Source of the DNA: Rhodovibrionaceae bacterium
Lineage (GTDB): Bacteria > Pseudomonadota > Alphaproteobacteria > Kiloniellales > DSM-21159
Assembly (NCBI GenBank): GCA_028279885.1
Contig: JANQMX010000050.1
Location: forward strand, 62,001 to 126,000
Length of the DNA stretch: 64,000 nt
Direction: 5' to 3'
Every line of letters begins with the position of its first letter. Position 1 is the stretch's first letter. This document shows positions 25,013 through 34,108 of this stretch, piece after piece. A model generated the notes under the pieces. It worked only from the letters and a program-made list of their open reading frames with translations. It was not told the origin of the DNA and did no database searches. Position numbers and translations under genes: made by a program.

Positions 25013-25675
25013 TTAGCCCGGTGACCTGAGCTCTCCCAGGCCTGCTTCCAACTCCGCATCGGTCAATTCGGCCGGAAAGCGGGCGACGCTGGAGAGGGCT
25101 TGCGTCAGCTGTGCCTTGTAGTGTTCGCGCGGCACGTCGATGGCGCCGAATTGGCGCAGGTGCGGTGTCGTAAACTGGGTGTCGAGCAGCACGTAGCCGG
25201 CTTTCCGCAGACGGATGACCAAGTGCACGAGGGCAATCTTGCTGGCGTTGGTCGCCCGGCTGAACATGGACTCACCGAAGAAGGCCGAGCCGAGGCTCAC
25301 TCCGTAGAGGCCGCCGACCAGGACCGGCTCTTTCGGGTCGCTGTTGTCCCAAGCCTCCACCGAGTGGGCGAAGCCTTGCTCGAACAGCTCGGTATAGAGC
25401 TTCTGGATGGTCGGGTTGATCCAGGTGTCGGGGCGGTTCGGCAGAGGCTCGGCACAGCCCTCTACCACGGACTCGAAGGCGGTGTCGCAGCGAACCTCGA
25501 AGGGCGACTTCAGCACGGCGCGGCGCATCTTCCGGGATAGGTGCACGCGGTCGAGCGGGATGATCCCGCGCATGTCCGGGTCTATCCAGTGGACTTGCGG
25601 GTCGCGGCGGCTTTCAGCCATTGGGAAGATGCCGACGGCATAGGCGCGCAAAAGAAGCTCAGGGGTCAGAAGCAT
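25013..25675 (-). CDS. aat: Leucyl/phenylalanyl-tRNA-protein transferase
   Basis: Transfers Leu or Phe from aminoacyl-tRNA to proteins with N-terminal Arg or Lys, marking them for ClpS/ClpAP degradation (N-degron pathway). Length is 220 residues, the normal size. Signature segments are AYAVGIFPMAESR, VHWIDPDMRGIIPL, GGLYGVSLGSAFFGESMFSR and LLDTQFTTPHLRQFGA. The ATG at 25675 starts right at the MLLTPELLLRAYA segment of the family; an in-frame extension of 22 residues is rejected. It is the last gene of the minus-strand DsbA-aroQ-accB-accC-aat run, 153 bases after accC. Confidence 0.95.
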   Translation of the reverse strand: MLLTPELLLRAYAVGIFPMAESRRDPQVHWIDPDMRGIIPLDRVHLSRKMRRAVLKSPFEVRCDTAFESVVEGCAEPLPNRPDTWINPTIQKLYTELFEQGFAHSVEAWDNSDPKEPVLVGGLYGVSLGSAFFGESMFSRATNASKIALVHLVIRLRKAGYVLLDTQFTTPHLRQFGAIDVPREHYKAQLTQALSSVARFPAELTDAELEAGLGELRSPG

Positions 25676-25828
25676 CGCCCTATCGCTCCCATCCTTCCGC
25701 TTTACAGCCGTCCAGCATTGGAACCAGTCGGGGTCTCCCACAGCATCTTCAGACCTATAGCGATAGGATCTGCACGCGATTTCGGCAAGAGGGGGGCAAC
25801 GCTGAGAGGTTCGGGAGCGGAAAGTGCC

Positions 25829-27178
25829 CTAGGCGTGGGTCGCCAACCAGCTTTCCAGCCAGTGGATGTCGTAGTCGCCGTTGAGGAAGTCCGGCTCGCC
25901 GATCAGCAGGCGGTGAAGCGGCAAGGTGGTGCTGATGCCGTCGATGACCATTTCTTCGAGCGCTCGGCGGAGCCGCATCAGGCACTCGTTACGGCTGCTG
26001 CCGTCGACGATGACCTTGGCCACGAGGCTGTCGTAGAAGGGGGGCACGCGGTAGCCGGCATAGAGGCCGGAGTCCACGCGCACGCCCAGGCCGCCGGCAG
26101 GATGATAGTCGGAGACCAAGCCCGGGGAAGGCACGAACGTTCTCGGATCTTCCGCATTGATCCGGCATTCGATAGCATGGCCCGAGAAGGTGATTTCGTC
26201 CTGGCTGAGGGCGAGCGGTGCGCCGGACGCCACCTTGATCTGCTCACGTACCAGGTCGATGCCGGTGATGGCTTCGGAGATAGGGTGCTCGACCTGCAGC
26301 CGCGTGTTCATCTCGATGAAATAGAACTCGCCGTTCTCGTAGAGAAACTCGAAGGTGCCGGCGGAGCGGTAGCCCAGCTTGCGCACGGCGTCGACGCAAA
26401 GGCCCAGCAGACGCGCCCGCTCTTCGCTGTTCAACGCGGGCGAAGGCGCCTCCTCCAGGATCTTCTGGTGCCGCCGCTGCAAGGAACAGTCGCGTTCGCC
26501 GAGGTGAATGACATTGCCCCGGCCGTCCGACAGGATCTGCACCTCGATGTGGCGCGGCTGACCTAGGTACCTCTCCATGTAGATGGAGTCGTCACCGAAG
26601 GCGGCGGCCGCCTCGCTGCTGGCTAGTCGTAGCGCTTCCTCCAGCTCGTCGGGCCGTCGCGCCACTTTCATGCCCCGTCCGCCGCCGCCGGCTGCCGCCT
26701 TGACCAAGAGCGGAAAGCCGATCTCCTCAGCCATCCGCTTTGCCGTCGCCTCGCTGTCGATGGCGCCGTCGGAGCCGGGCACCAGCGGCAAGCCCAGCTT
26801 GTCCGCGGTTTTGCGCGCTTCGATCTTGTCGCCCATCAAGGCGATGTGCTCGGGCTCCGGGCCGATAAAGGTCAGACCATGCTCCCGGACCATTTCCGCG
26901 AAGGTGGCGTTCTCGGCCAGGAAGCCGACGCCGGGATGGACGGCGTCCGCGCCGGTGATGGTGGCCGCGGTCAGCAGTGCCGCCTTGTTGAGATAGCTTT
27001 GGCTGCTTTGCGGGGGGCCGATGCAGACGCTCTCATCGGCCAAGCGAACATGCATGGCGTCTGCATCTGCGGTCGAATGAACGGCGACTGTCGCGATGCC
27101 CATCTCGCGGCAGGCGCGGTGGATGCGCAGCGCGATCTCGCCTCGGTTGGCGATAAGAATCTTCTCGAAGTTGGCCAT
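25829..27178 (-). CDS. accC: Acetyl-CoA carboxylase, biotin carboxylase subunit
   Basis: ATP-dependent carboxylation of the biotin on AccB, first half-reaction of acetyl-CoA carboxylase in fatty-acid synthesis. It has 449 residues, the usual length. The N-terminal FEKILIANRGEIALR, the ATP-grasp Gly-rich loop KAAAGGGGRGMKVA (about 157-170), RDCSLQRRHQKILEEAPSP and the catalytic EMNTRLQVEHPISEAITG (about 287-304) are present. It follows accB after 22 bases on the same strand, the usual accBC pair. Confidence 0.97.
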   Translation of the reverse strand: MANFEKILIANRGEIALRIHRACREMGIATVAVHSTADADAMHVRLADESVCIGPPQSSQSYLNKAALLTAATITGADAVHPGVGFLAENATFAEMVREHGLTFIGPEPEHIALMGDKIEARKTADKLGLPLVPGSDGAIDSEATAKRMAEEIGFPLLVKAAAGGGGRGMKVARRPDELEEALRLASSEAAAAFGDDSIYMERYLGQPRHIEVQILSDGRGNVIHLGERDCSLQRRHQKILEEAPSPALNSEERARLLGLCVDAVRKLGYRSAGTFEFLYENGEFYFIEMNTRLQVEHPISEAITGIDLVREQIKVASGAPLALSQDEITFSGHAIECRINAEDPRTFVPSPGLVSDYHPAGGLGVRVDSGLYAGYRVPPFYDSLVAKVIVDGSSRNECLMRLRRALEEMVIDGISTTLPLHRLLIGEPDFLNGDYDIHWLESWLATHA

Positions 27179-27200
27179 CGCGTCGCGCCGCAGCCTTCGC

Positions 27201-27653
27201 CTAGGCGACGACGATCAGTGGCTCGCCGAACTCGACCGGCTGACCGTCGCTGATGAGGATATCCTTGACCGTCCCGGCATGGGGGCTCGGCAGGTTGTTC
27301 ATAACCTTCATGGCCTCGACGATCATCAGCGTCTGCCCTTCGGCCACCTGATCGCCGATCTTGACGAAGGGCTCCGCGCCCGGCGAGGCAGCAAGGTAGA
27401 CGGTGCCGACCATGGGAGAGACCACCAGGCCGCTGGGCTGAGCCGGGGCGCAGTCCCCGCCGTTGGCGGCAGGGGCGGGGGCGGCGCTTACCATGGGCTG
27501 AACCACCTCGGGGGAGGAGTGCACGAGGGTCTGTTGCTTGGCCACCCGCACCCGCTCCTCGCCGGAGGCGACCTCGATCTCGGTTAGACCGGTCGTGTCC
27601 AGTATGTCCGCCAGGCGTTTGAGCAGGTCTTCGTCGACTTCCAATTTGCCCAT
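27201..27653 (-). CDS. accB: Acetyl-CoA carboxylase, biotin carboxyl carrier protein
   Basis: Biotin carrier of acetyl-CoA carboxylase, 150 residues. The C-terminal biotinyl domain contains the biotinylation site in VEAMKVMNNL (Lys about residue 116) and SPMVGTVYLAASPGAEPFV. The N-terminal region is a helical segment followed by a Pro/Ala-rich linker. The start ATG overlaps the aroQ stop by one base (TAATG), so translation is coupled. It precedes accC by 22 bases. Confidence 0.96.
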   Translation of the reverse strand: MGKLEVDEDLLKRLADILDTTGLTEIEVASGEERVRVAKQQTLVHSSPEVVQPMVSAAPAPAANGGDCAPAQPSGLVVSPMVGTVYLAASPGAEPFVKIGDQVAEGQTLMIVEAMKVMNNLPSPHAGTVKDILISDGQPVEFGEPLIVVA

Positions 27654-28132
27654 TATGCGTCGAGCTCGCTCTTGAGAAGTTGCGCCAGAGCCTCCAGCGC
27701 AAGCAGATATCCCGTCTTGCCGAGGCCGCAAATCACGCCGTCGGCGGCTTGGGAGATATAGGAATGGTGGCGGAAGCTCTCCCGCCGGAAGATGTTGGAA
27801 AGGTGCACCTCGATGACCGGGCGCTCGCAAGCCAACAAGGCATCCAGCAGCGCCACCGAGGTGTGGGTGTAGGCGCCGGCATTGATGACGAGGCCGTCCT
27901 GCTCAGTGCGGGCCTGCTGAATCCAGCTCACCAGCTCGCCTTCATGATTGGACTGCTGGCAGGTTGCCGACATGCCCAAGGCTTCGGCCTTGGCGCGACA
28001 TGCCTCCTCCAGATCCGCCAGCGTAATGCGACCGTAGATTTCGGGCTCGCGCGTGCCAAGCAGATTGAGATTTGGACCGTTGAGAATAAGGACCCGTGGG
28101 GCGGGCAAGATACGACTCCAGTCACCGAACAC
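27653..28132 (-). CDS. aroQ: Type II 3-dehydroquinate dehydratase
   Basis: Third step of the shikimate pathway, dehydration of 3-dehydroquinate. It has 159 residues including a short N-terminal extension. Conserved elements: [20 protein letters not shown] (with the catalytic Tyr), [30 protein letters not shown] and [21 protein letters not shown] place the start at a GTG (28132), because no ATG lies close to the conserved [12 protein letters not shown]; a TTG a few codons downstream is an alternative. It is coupled to accB through a TAATG overlap. Confidence 0.95.
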   Translation of the reverse strand: MFGDWSRILPAPRVLILNGPNLNLLGTREPEIYGRITLADLEEACRAKAEALGMSATCQQSNHEGELVSWIQQARTEQDGLVINAGAYTHTSVALLDALLACERPVIEVHLSNIFRRESFRHHSYISQAADGVICGLGKTGYLLALEALAQLLKSELDA

Positions 28133-28200
28133 CTCGCAGCGTTAGCATGCGCCGCCATGCTCGGCAACGACGAGCGGTGCCCTGGGACAGTGGGGCCCTT

Positions 28201-28953
28201 CTAGCTTCCTTGGGCGCGTGCTTCCTCGACCAGTGCCTGCAGCCGCTCAAGCGGGATGGCGCCCGGCACGAAGGCGTCGCCGATCACGAAGGCGGGCGTC
28301 CCGTTCACGCCAAGCTGCTGCGCCAGTGCGAGGTTGGCACCAAGCGTCTCTTCCACCGCTGGCGCCTGCATGTCGCGACGGAGCTGCTCGACGTTCAGGC
28401 CGACCGACTGGGCGATCTGCATGACGCGCTCTTCGTTGAGTTGTCCGCGCTGTTCCATCAATGCGAAGTGGAACTCCGGATAGAGGCCCTGCTCCCGCGA
28501 TGCCAAGGCGGCCTGCGCAGCGTAGCGTGACGCCTCGCTGAGAATTGGGAACTCCACCAGCACCAGACGCAGGTTTGGGTCCTGCTCGATCGCCGTCAGG
28601 ATGGGCTCCATCATCTTGTGGCAGAAGCCGCAGCGGTAGTCGAAGAACTCGACGATGGTGACGTCGCCGTCCGGATTGCCGACGATGTCCTCCGGCGGAA
28701 TGCTCTCGATAAAGCTGTCGAGCCCCGCCAGCGCGTGCAAACGCTGGTTCTGCTGCTCCGCCTGTTGGCGCCGTTCGTACTCGCGCAAGGCATCGATCAG
28801 CACGTCCGGATTCTGAATCAGATACTCGCGCACGATCTGCTCGATGTCGCGCGTTTCCTGCTCATCGAAGCTCTGTGCCTGGGCCGGCATTGCCCCCACT
28901 GCTGCCAACATGGCCGCACTGGCGATCAGTGCAGCGGAAGCGGTCGATTTCAT
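28201..28953 (-). CDS. DsbA-family thiol:disulfide oxidoreductase
   Basis: Periplasmic thioredoxin-fold protein of 250 residues. It has an Ala-rich signal peptide (about 1-28, ending AQA), a helical N-terminal stretch and the active site FFDYRCGFCHKMMEP (CGFC, about 120-123) with the cis-Pro in GVNGTPAFVIG. The CGFC dipeptide and the N-terminal helical part place it in the Com1/DsbA-like group that often sits beside aroQ-accB in alphaproteobacteria. The ATG at 28953 follows GGAG. It heads the housekeeping minus-strand run. Confidence 0.9.
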   Translation of the reverse strand: MKSTASAALIASAAMLAAVGAMPAQAQSFDEQETRDIEQIVREYLIQNPDVLIDALREYERRQQAEQQNQRLHALAGLDSFIESIPPEDIVGNPDGDVTIVEFFDYRCGFCHKMMEPILTAIEQDPNLRLVLVEFPILSEASRYAAQAALASREQGLYPEFHFALMEQRGQLNEERVMQIAQSVGLNVEQLRRDMQAPAVEETLGANLALAQQLGVNGTPAFVIGDAFVPGAIPLERLQALVEEARAQGS

Positions 28954-29379
28954 TGCAATCTCCAAAACCTGTCAGGCTCGCGCGCAACGCTATCAAAGTC
29001 TGGTCGCACGAAGGACTCAAAACTGCGTTATGAGCCGATGGCGTAACATGGCGCCGAGCCACCGGGAAAGAGCCTGGAAGGCTCTGATATTACTATCTCT
29101 TTTGTCGCCAGGGGAAAAGTGGAGTTCTCTTGCGATTTGGCCATCTCGAAACAGCCCACTGCGCGATTTCATGAAGCTCGGTCTTGGATGTCGAACCCGG
29201 GCGATGCGCAAACCTCCGGAGGCTAGGCAGAAGGGCTGCGATGGCTAAGGCTGTTCTTAGGTGCTATTGAGTATCATTCGCAAAAACTATAGTGTTCGGA
29301 TTTAGGTAACCGGCAGCGGCGATTGGCTGACGCTGGCATCGCCTGCCTGGAATGTCGCAGTGACAGATGAGGGCTGAGA
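28954..29379. other. Intergenic region upstream of dsbA-like and fecI-like genes
   Basis: About 425 bases between divergent transcription units. It is less GC-rich near 29080-29130 and 29260-29310. A Fur-like box is annotated separately at 29263-29281. A short stem (AGAGCC/GGCTCT around 29068-29084) is followed by a modest T-rich stretch. No convincing gene is seen. Confidence 0.5.
29263..29281. promoter_or_regulatory. Fur-like box upstream of the fecI-like sigma factor
   Basis: The 19 bases GCTATTGAGTATCATTCGC match 13 of 19 positions of the E. coli Fur consensus (palindromic ATAAT/ATTAT arms) and lie about 100 bases before the sigma-factor start. This fits iron repression of the uptake locus. 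Alphaproteobacteria often use Irr or RirA instead, so the actual regulator is uncertain. Confidence 0.4.
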
Positions 29380-29919
29380 GTGAAATCCGAACCCCCAATA
29401 GAGCTGTTCAAGGCTCATCGGGCGGCGCTCATCGACTATGCCGCTCCCATGGTCGGATGCCGTTTTTGCGCAGAGGACATCGTCCAGGACGCCTTCTTGA
29501 GGTTCTCGAGGCGTCTTGCCGATGCCGGTGACAAGGCGCTCCCGCAACGCGGGGAGGCGATCGAACACTCCGTCGCCTATCTCTACCGGATCGTACGCAA
29601 TTTGGCGCGCGACCACATAAAAAGGGCGAAAGAGCGACAAGAGGTTGCCGACCCGACGGCTGCTCTGGAGGCTGTCGCGGCCTCCATCGCGACCCCGGAG
29701 CAGTTCGCTGTCGATCGTGATCGGCTGCATGTCGTCACTGAAGCCCTCGATGAGTTGCCGGAGCGGACCAGGAAGGCATTCGAATTGCACCGGCTCGAAG
29801 GGCGTACTCTGCAAGAGATTGCCGATCATCTCGACATTTCCCTCTCGCGCGCGCACCAACTCGTCAAGGAAGCCCTTCGCCATGCGGCGGAACGGCTTCA
29901 TATGCGCGAGTTGGATTGA
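29380..29919 (+). CDS. fecI: FecI-family ECF sigma factor
   Basis: Extracytoplasmic-function sigma factor of 179 residues. Region 2 (about 15-80) contains VQDAFLRFSRR and YLYRIVRNLARDHIKRAKER; region 4 (about 118-168) contains the HTH ALDELPERTRKAFELHRLEG followed by TLQEIADHLDISLSRAHQLVKEAL. This is the FecI type that transcribes a TonB-dependent receptor gene. The start is a GTG after GAGGG. The anti-sigma/sensor gene and the receptor gene follow in order, giving a complete FecI-FecR-FecA-like surface-signalling set. Confidence 0.92.
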   Translation: MKSEPPIELFKAHRAALIDYAAPMVGCRFCAEDIVQDAFLRFSRRLADAGDKALPQRGEAIEHSVAYLYRIVRNLARDHIKRAKERQEVADPTAALEAVAASIATPEQFAVDRDRLHVVTEALDELPERTRKAFELHRLEGRTLQEIADHLDISLSRAHQLVKEALRHAAERLHMRELD

Positions 29920-30063
29920 CGGAACGGGCAGAGCCTTCTCTGGATAAATCCGATTCCGACGTGAAAGCGCTAGAAGTGAGCGCACTTTATCCGTCTTATG
30001 ATGGCCATGAACTTTACGGAGCTGCCGCGGAGCCGGAGAGTTCCGGGGGCGGAGCATGAAGGC

Positions 30064-31077
30064 ATGATAGACCAGGCTGCCGAAAGCGAGCGCATCAGAG
30101 ACGAGGCGCTCGATCTGGTGCTCAAGCTCGCGACACGACCCGACGACGCGGGCCTGCGTGCCGAGCTTGCGGCTTGGCGTGAGCAGAGCCCCGTGCATGA
30201 TCGAGCGTACCGCGTGGCGGCGGAAGCCTGGCTGCTTGGCGGTGGCGCAGAGACCGGCGACGCGCTGAAGGCTGCGCCCGGCGCATCGCGTCCGCAAGGG
30301 GACAGGCCACGTGGGGCGAGCCGAGGCACAACCGCTTCAGCTCGGCGTCCCGGGCGCCGCGCCGCCCGGCTCCTCGTCTCGGCGGCTGCCGTGGTGGCCA
30401 TCGCTCTGTTGGTCGAGCCTATCGTCCGGCTGCAGCTCGAAGCCGACTACCTGACGGGCGTCGGCGAGATGGAAAGCTTCGAATTGGAAGATGGCAGCAC
30501 GGTCGATCTCGATGCGGAGAGTGCCCTTGCGGTCGCCTACTCTCCTGACGGGCGCCGCGCGGCACTCTTGGCGGGCAACGCCTTCTTCGACGTACGCCAT
30601 GAGCCCGAGCGTCCGTTTCATGTCGATGCCGCCGGCCTTGGGGTGGAGGTCGTCGGTACGGCTTTCGCCGTCATGCAGCGCGCGAAATCGACACGGGTCG
30701 CCGTGGAGTCGGGCACCGTTCGCGTGAGGCTGGAGCGAACGTCGGACGGCCCCATGACGCTTGAGCAAGGCGATCAACTGACCATCGATGCCGCCACCGG
30801 CGAGGTGCGCTTGAGTGAGGTTGTGCCCTCGGAGATCGCGGCCTGGCGTCGTGGGCTAATCTTGGCCGACCGCATGCTGTTCGAAGATCTGGTGAGTGAA
30901 CTCGATCGGTACCACCGGGGCTTGATCTGGGTGGCGAGCGATGCCCTGGCCCGAGGGGATGTGACCGGCATCTTCGACCTGAGCGATCCGATCACGGCGC
31001 TGATCGTCGCGGCGGATACGCAGAACGCCGAAGTGACCCAGGTCTCGCCGTTCCTGCTCGTCGTCACACCGCGCTAG
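30064..31077 (+). CDS. fecR: FecR-family anti-sigma/sigma regulator
   Basis: Inner-membrane regulator of about 337 residues that relays the receptor signal to the sigma factor. The N-terminal cytoplasmic DUF4880-like part starts ERIRDEALDLVLKLATRPDD. A single transmembrane segment (about residues 97-118, LLVSAAAVVAIALLV) is followed by the periplasmic FecR domain (GVGEMESFELEDGSTVDLDAESAL and LAGNAFFDVRHEPERPFHVDAAG) and a C-terminal STN-like repeat (about 265-337). ATG 30064 is chosen because family N-termini begin at this point; an in-frame ATG at 29998 would add 22 residues. The gene follows fecI after a 144-base gap. Confidence 0.9.
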   Translation: MIDQAAESERIRDEALDLVLKLATRPDDAGLRAELAAWREQSPVHDRAYRVAAEAWLLGGGAETGDALKAAPGASRPQGDRPRGASRGTTASARRPGRRAARLLVSAAAVVAIALLVEPIVRLQLEADYLTGVGEMESFELEDGSTVDLDAESALAVAYSPDGRRAALLAGNAFFDVRHEPERPFHVDAAGLGVEVVGTAFAVMQRAKSTRVAVESGTVRVRLERTSDGPMTLEQGDQLTIDAATGEVRLSEVVPSEIAAWRRGLILADRMLFEDLVSELDRYHRGLIWVASDALARGDVTGIFDLSDPITALIVAADTQNAEVTQVSPFLLVVTPR

Positions 31078-31218
31078 GCAAATCACGCGCCAAACAAAAA
31101 AATCTGCGCCCGACTGCAAATTCCCTTCCTCCGAGAGTCTTGTCCCATGTCGCGATGGCGCCACGAGCATGCGTCGCGGCCGATAAGCGGAGCTGTATGA
31201 TCGAAGGGACGGAGGGAC

Positions 31219-34008
31219 ATGGCGAGCGATACGGGTGCGTGTACTACCGCGCGCCGCGCAGGAACCATCAATGAGAAGGCGCGCGTTATAATGATGTTGG
31301 TGGCGACGACCGTTCTGAGTTCGCCGTGTATGGCCGGCCTGGCTGCGGCGGAGCACGCCGTCTCGCTCGACGATGCCAGGGGCCGTCACGCCGACATCCC
31401 GCACCCCCACGGCGACGGCGTCGCCCGACTGGCGCAAGCGGCGATAGAGTCCTTGGAGACGGAACAAACATTCTCCATCGCACCGCAATCCCTTGCGAGC
31501 GCTCTCCGCGCCTTCGGGATCCAATCGGACATACAGGTGGCGGTGGACGGTGGCTTGGCGGCGAGCCTGCAAACCCGAGGCGTCACCGGGACGTTTCCCG
31601 CGGGCGTGGCGTTGGAGCAACTCTTGCAGGGTACGGGGCTGCGGATTCGAGTCGTTTCGGCAAACTCCGTGACGCTGGAACCGTTGGTGACGCAGCCCGA
31701 GAGCGGACCACCGCAGCTCGGCCCGATCACGGTGGAAGGGCAGTTGGAAGCCGACCCGGCGGATGTGCCCTTCATGACGCCGGGCTCCTCGGCCTACATC
31801 TCTCTGGAGCAGATCGAGCGCATCCGGCCCAGCGCGCCGGGCGACATCTTCAACGAGGTGCCAGGTGTCTTCGCCGGCGCCAAGCAGGACGGCAATTCGA
31901 TCAACGTGAACATCCGAAGCGCCCAGGGGCTCAACCGGGTGCGCACCATGGTCGAAGGCACCCAGCAGGAAACCTCCTTCACCCGGGGCTATGCCGGTGC
32001 CGACCAGCGCACCTACATCGACCCGGACCTGATCGGCGGGGTGGAAATCTCGAAGGGTCCCGGCGTCGGGTCCTACGCCACCGGAACCACCTCCGGCGTC
32101 GTCAACGTGCGTCTGCTGGATGCGGACGACCTGGTCCCGGAAGGGGAGACTTTCGGCTTCCGCCTGCGCGGCGGCCTCGGCGGCAATAGCATCTCACCCA
32201 GGGACTTTTCGGTAGGGCCGACCCGTAACCCGATCGGTGAACTGGCCGACGACGGCAACAAGACTCTCTCGGACAGCAACTGGTTCGGCAGCCTGGCCGG
32301 GGCGGTGCGGACCGAGCACGTAGACCTGGTCGCCGCCTATGCCCGGCGCAAGGAGGGCAACTACTTCGCCGGTAATAGCGGGAATCCGGATATCGTTGCC
32401 GCACCGGTCGAACTGGGCGGGGAGGTGCCGAACACTTCCGAGGACAGCCGCTCCTTCCTGGTCAAGGGGGCGCTGCGGCTGGACGGCGGCCATTCCTTCG
32501 AGGCCGGCTACAACCGCTTCGAGAGCGAGTTCGGCCAAGCCTTCCCTTCAGAGCTCACGCGATTCCCTCTTCAGCAGTATGGGCTCAGCGAGGTTGAGAC
32601 CAACCGCTACTGGCTGCGCTACAAGTGGGACTCCGAGCACGACCTGATCAACCTGCAGGTCAATGTCTGGGGCACCGATTCCGAGGAAGATGATCAGTAC
32701 TTCACAAGGTTCGGCGATTCTTTTGGAGATTTTGTGGAAAAAGACGAGGCCTGGGGCACGGAGGCCTGGAACACGGGGTTCTTCGACACGCCTCTCGGCG
32801 GCTTCACGGTGACCGCTGGCGCGGAATACACCCGAGCCGAAAGCCCGCGTGACCCGGTTTCCCTGCAGTCGAAGACCTTCACCCCCGTCCAGCCGCCCTT
32901 CGCCGCTATTCCTCAGCCGCAAGTCACGCGCAGTGAGGACGAGCCCTTTTTCCATCGCGAGGTCTACGGGGCCTATGTCAATGCGGCTTTCGAGCCGACC
33001 GACTGGCTCACCCTCCACGGTGGACTGCGCTATGACGGCTTCAAGAGCGACAGCGCGCGCGTAGAACGTTTCGTGAGAAACATCGAATTCGATAACGACG
33101 CTCGCGACGCCGTCAGTGCGGCGGAGCGGGCTGCCAGAGATGCTGGGGACGAGGCTGAACGCGTAAGGCTGCGTAATATCCGCTGGAACTCAAGTTCGTT
33201 TTGGGACGGCACGGAACAGGACATCATGCGGGAATCCGAGACCAGTGGCGATCGCTTTTCGCCTAACGTCGGCGTGACCGTGGAACCCGCCGACGGACTC
33301 CAGTTCTTCGCCCGCTATTCCGAGGGCCTCCGGGCCGCGAGCCTGGCCGAGCTGGGACGGAGCAGCACCGGTTTCCCCAATCCCAACCTCAAGCCGGAGG
33401 TCTTGAAGAGCTGGGAGGTCGGGGGGAACTACATGCGCGACGGGCTGCTCTTCGAGGACGATCTCTTCCGCGGCAAGCTGGTGTACTTCGACAACGACTA
33501 CGACAACTTCGTCGCTCGGCAGGTTTTCCTTGATGCACCGGAAGGCCTCGTCTTCGTAAATCTGCCGGATGTCTCGACCGCGGGCTTTGAGATGAGCTTG
33601 TCCTACGACATGGGCCGGGCCTTCGCGGACTTCAATTTCACGCATTTCACCGAACTGCTCGATGCCCCCACCCAGATCAGCGCCGAGCAGCCTGAAATCA
33701 GCGGTACCCTGACCCTGGGCACGCGTTGGCTGGACGAGAAGCTGGAGCTGGGCGGCCGCCTGACCTTCTTCAACGAACTGCAACTGCCCGATGAACGGGA
33801 CCCGGCAAACTTCTGGCCTAAGAGAAACAATTACTGGCATGGGCAGCAGATCGTCGATCTCTTCGGGTCCTACCAGGTCAACGATCACCTTACCTTCGGG
33901 TTCAGCGTCGAGAACGTCACTGACGTATACTACGTGCCGCCGCTTTTCGTTAGCCGCATTCCCGCCCCCGGCCGCACCTTTCGGGTGCACCTCACCGCAA
34001 AATTCTGA
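31219..34008 (+). CDS. TonB-dependent outer-membrane receptor with N-terminal STN signalling domain
   Basis: Outer-membrane transporter of 929 residues. After the signal region comes an STN domain (about 88-155, IAPQSLASALRAFGIQSDIQ and ALEQLLQGTGLRI), the element that contacts the FecR-type regulator. The plug (about 170-320) has DIFNEVPGVFAGAKQDGNSI, and a 22-strand barrel ends in the aromatic-terminated TFRVHLTAKF. A NPNL box at about residue 715 resembles haem and siderophore receptors, and the preceding FRAP box is degenerate (LRAA). No His lies between the two boxes, unlike HasR-type haem receptors, so a siderophore is as likely as haem. ATG 31219 follows GGAGGGAC. Confidence 0.92.
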   Translation: MASDTGACTTARRAGTINEKARVIMMLVATTVLSSPCMAGLAAAEHAVSLDDARGRHADIPHPHGDGVARLAQAAIESLETEQTFSIAPQSLASALRAFGIQSDIQVAVDGGLAASLQTRGVTGTFPAGVALEQLLQGTGLRIRVVSANSVTLEPLVTQPESGPPQLGPITVEGQLEADPADVPFMTPGSSAYISLEQIERIRPSAPGDIFNEVPGVFAGAKQDGNSINVNIRSAQGLNRVRTMVEGTQQETSFTRGYAGADQRTYIDPDLIGGVEISKGPGVGSYATGTTSGVVNVRLLDADDLVPEGETFGFRLRGGLGGNSISPRDFSVGPTRNPIGELADDGNKTLSDSNWFGSLAGAVRTEHVDLVAAYARRKEGNYFAGNSGNPDIVAAPVELGGEVPNTSEDSRSFLVKGALRLDGGHSFEAGYNRFESEFGQAFPSELTRFPLQQYGLSEVETNRYWLRYKWDSEHDLINLQVNVWGTDSEEDDQYFTRFGDSFGDFVEKDEAWGTEAWNTGFFDTPLGGFTVTAGAEYTRAESPRDPVSLQSKTFTPVQPPFAAIPQPQVTRSEDEPFFHREVYGAYVNAAFEPTDWLTLHGGLRYDGFKSDSARVERFVRNIEFDNDARDAVSAAERAARDAGDEAERVRLRNIRWNSSSFWDGTEQDIMRESETSGDRFSPNVGVTVEPADGLQFFARYSEGLRAASLAELGRSSTGFPNPNLKPEVLKSWEVGGNYMRDGLLFEDDLFRGKLVYFDNDYDNFVARQVFLDAPEGLVFVNLPDVSTAGFEMSLSYDMGRAFADFNFTHFTELLDAPTQISAEQPEISGTLTLGTRWLDEKLELGGRLTFFNELQLPDERDPANFWPKRNNYWHGQQIVDLFGSYQVNDHLTFGFSVENVTDVYYVPPLFVSRIPAPGRTFRVHLTAKF

Positions 34009-34026
34009 GAGCATCTGGGCAAAGGG

Positions 34027-34055
34027 AGCCCGGCAACTCGCCCGGCTTTGTCATG
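34027..34055 (+). terminator. Possible weak terminator after the receptor gene
   Basis: Stem with arms AGCCCGGC and GCCCGGCT, one mismatch, a 5-base loop and a short following TTTG. It lies between convergent genes. The T tract is too poor for confidence. Confidence 0.3.
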
Positions 34056-34108
34056 ACACAACCGGTTTTCCGGCTATGCCGATATCCGGCGCCGCGCCCG
34101 CGCCGACC

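Noticed and set aside
25676..25741. 22-residue N-terminal extension of aat
   Set aside because: Family N-termini begin at MLLTPELLLRAY; the extension is not conserved-looking.
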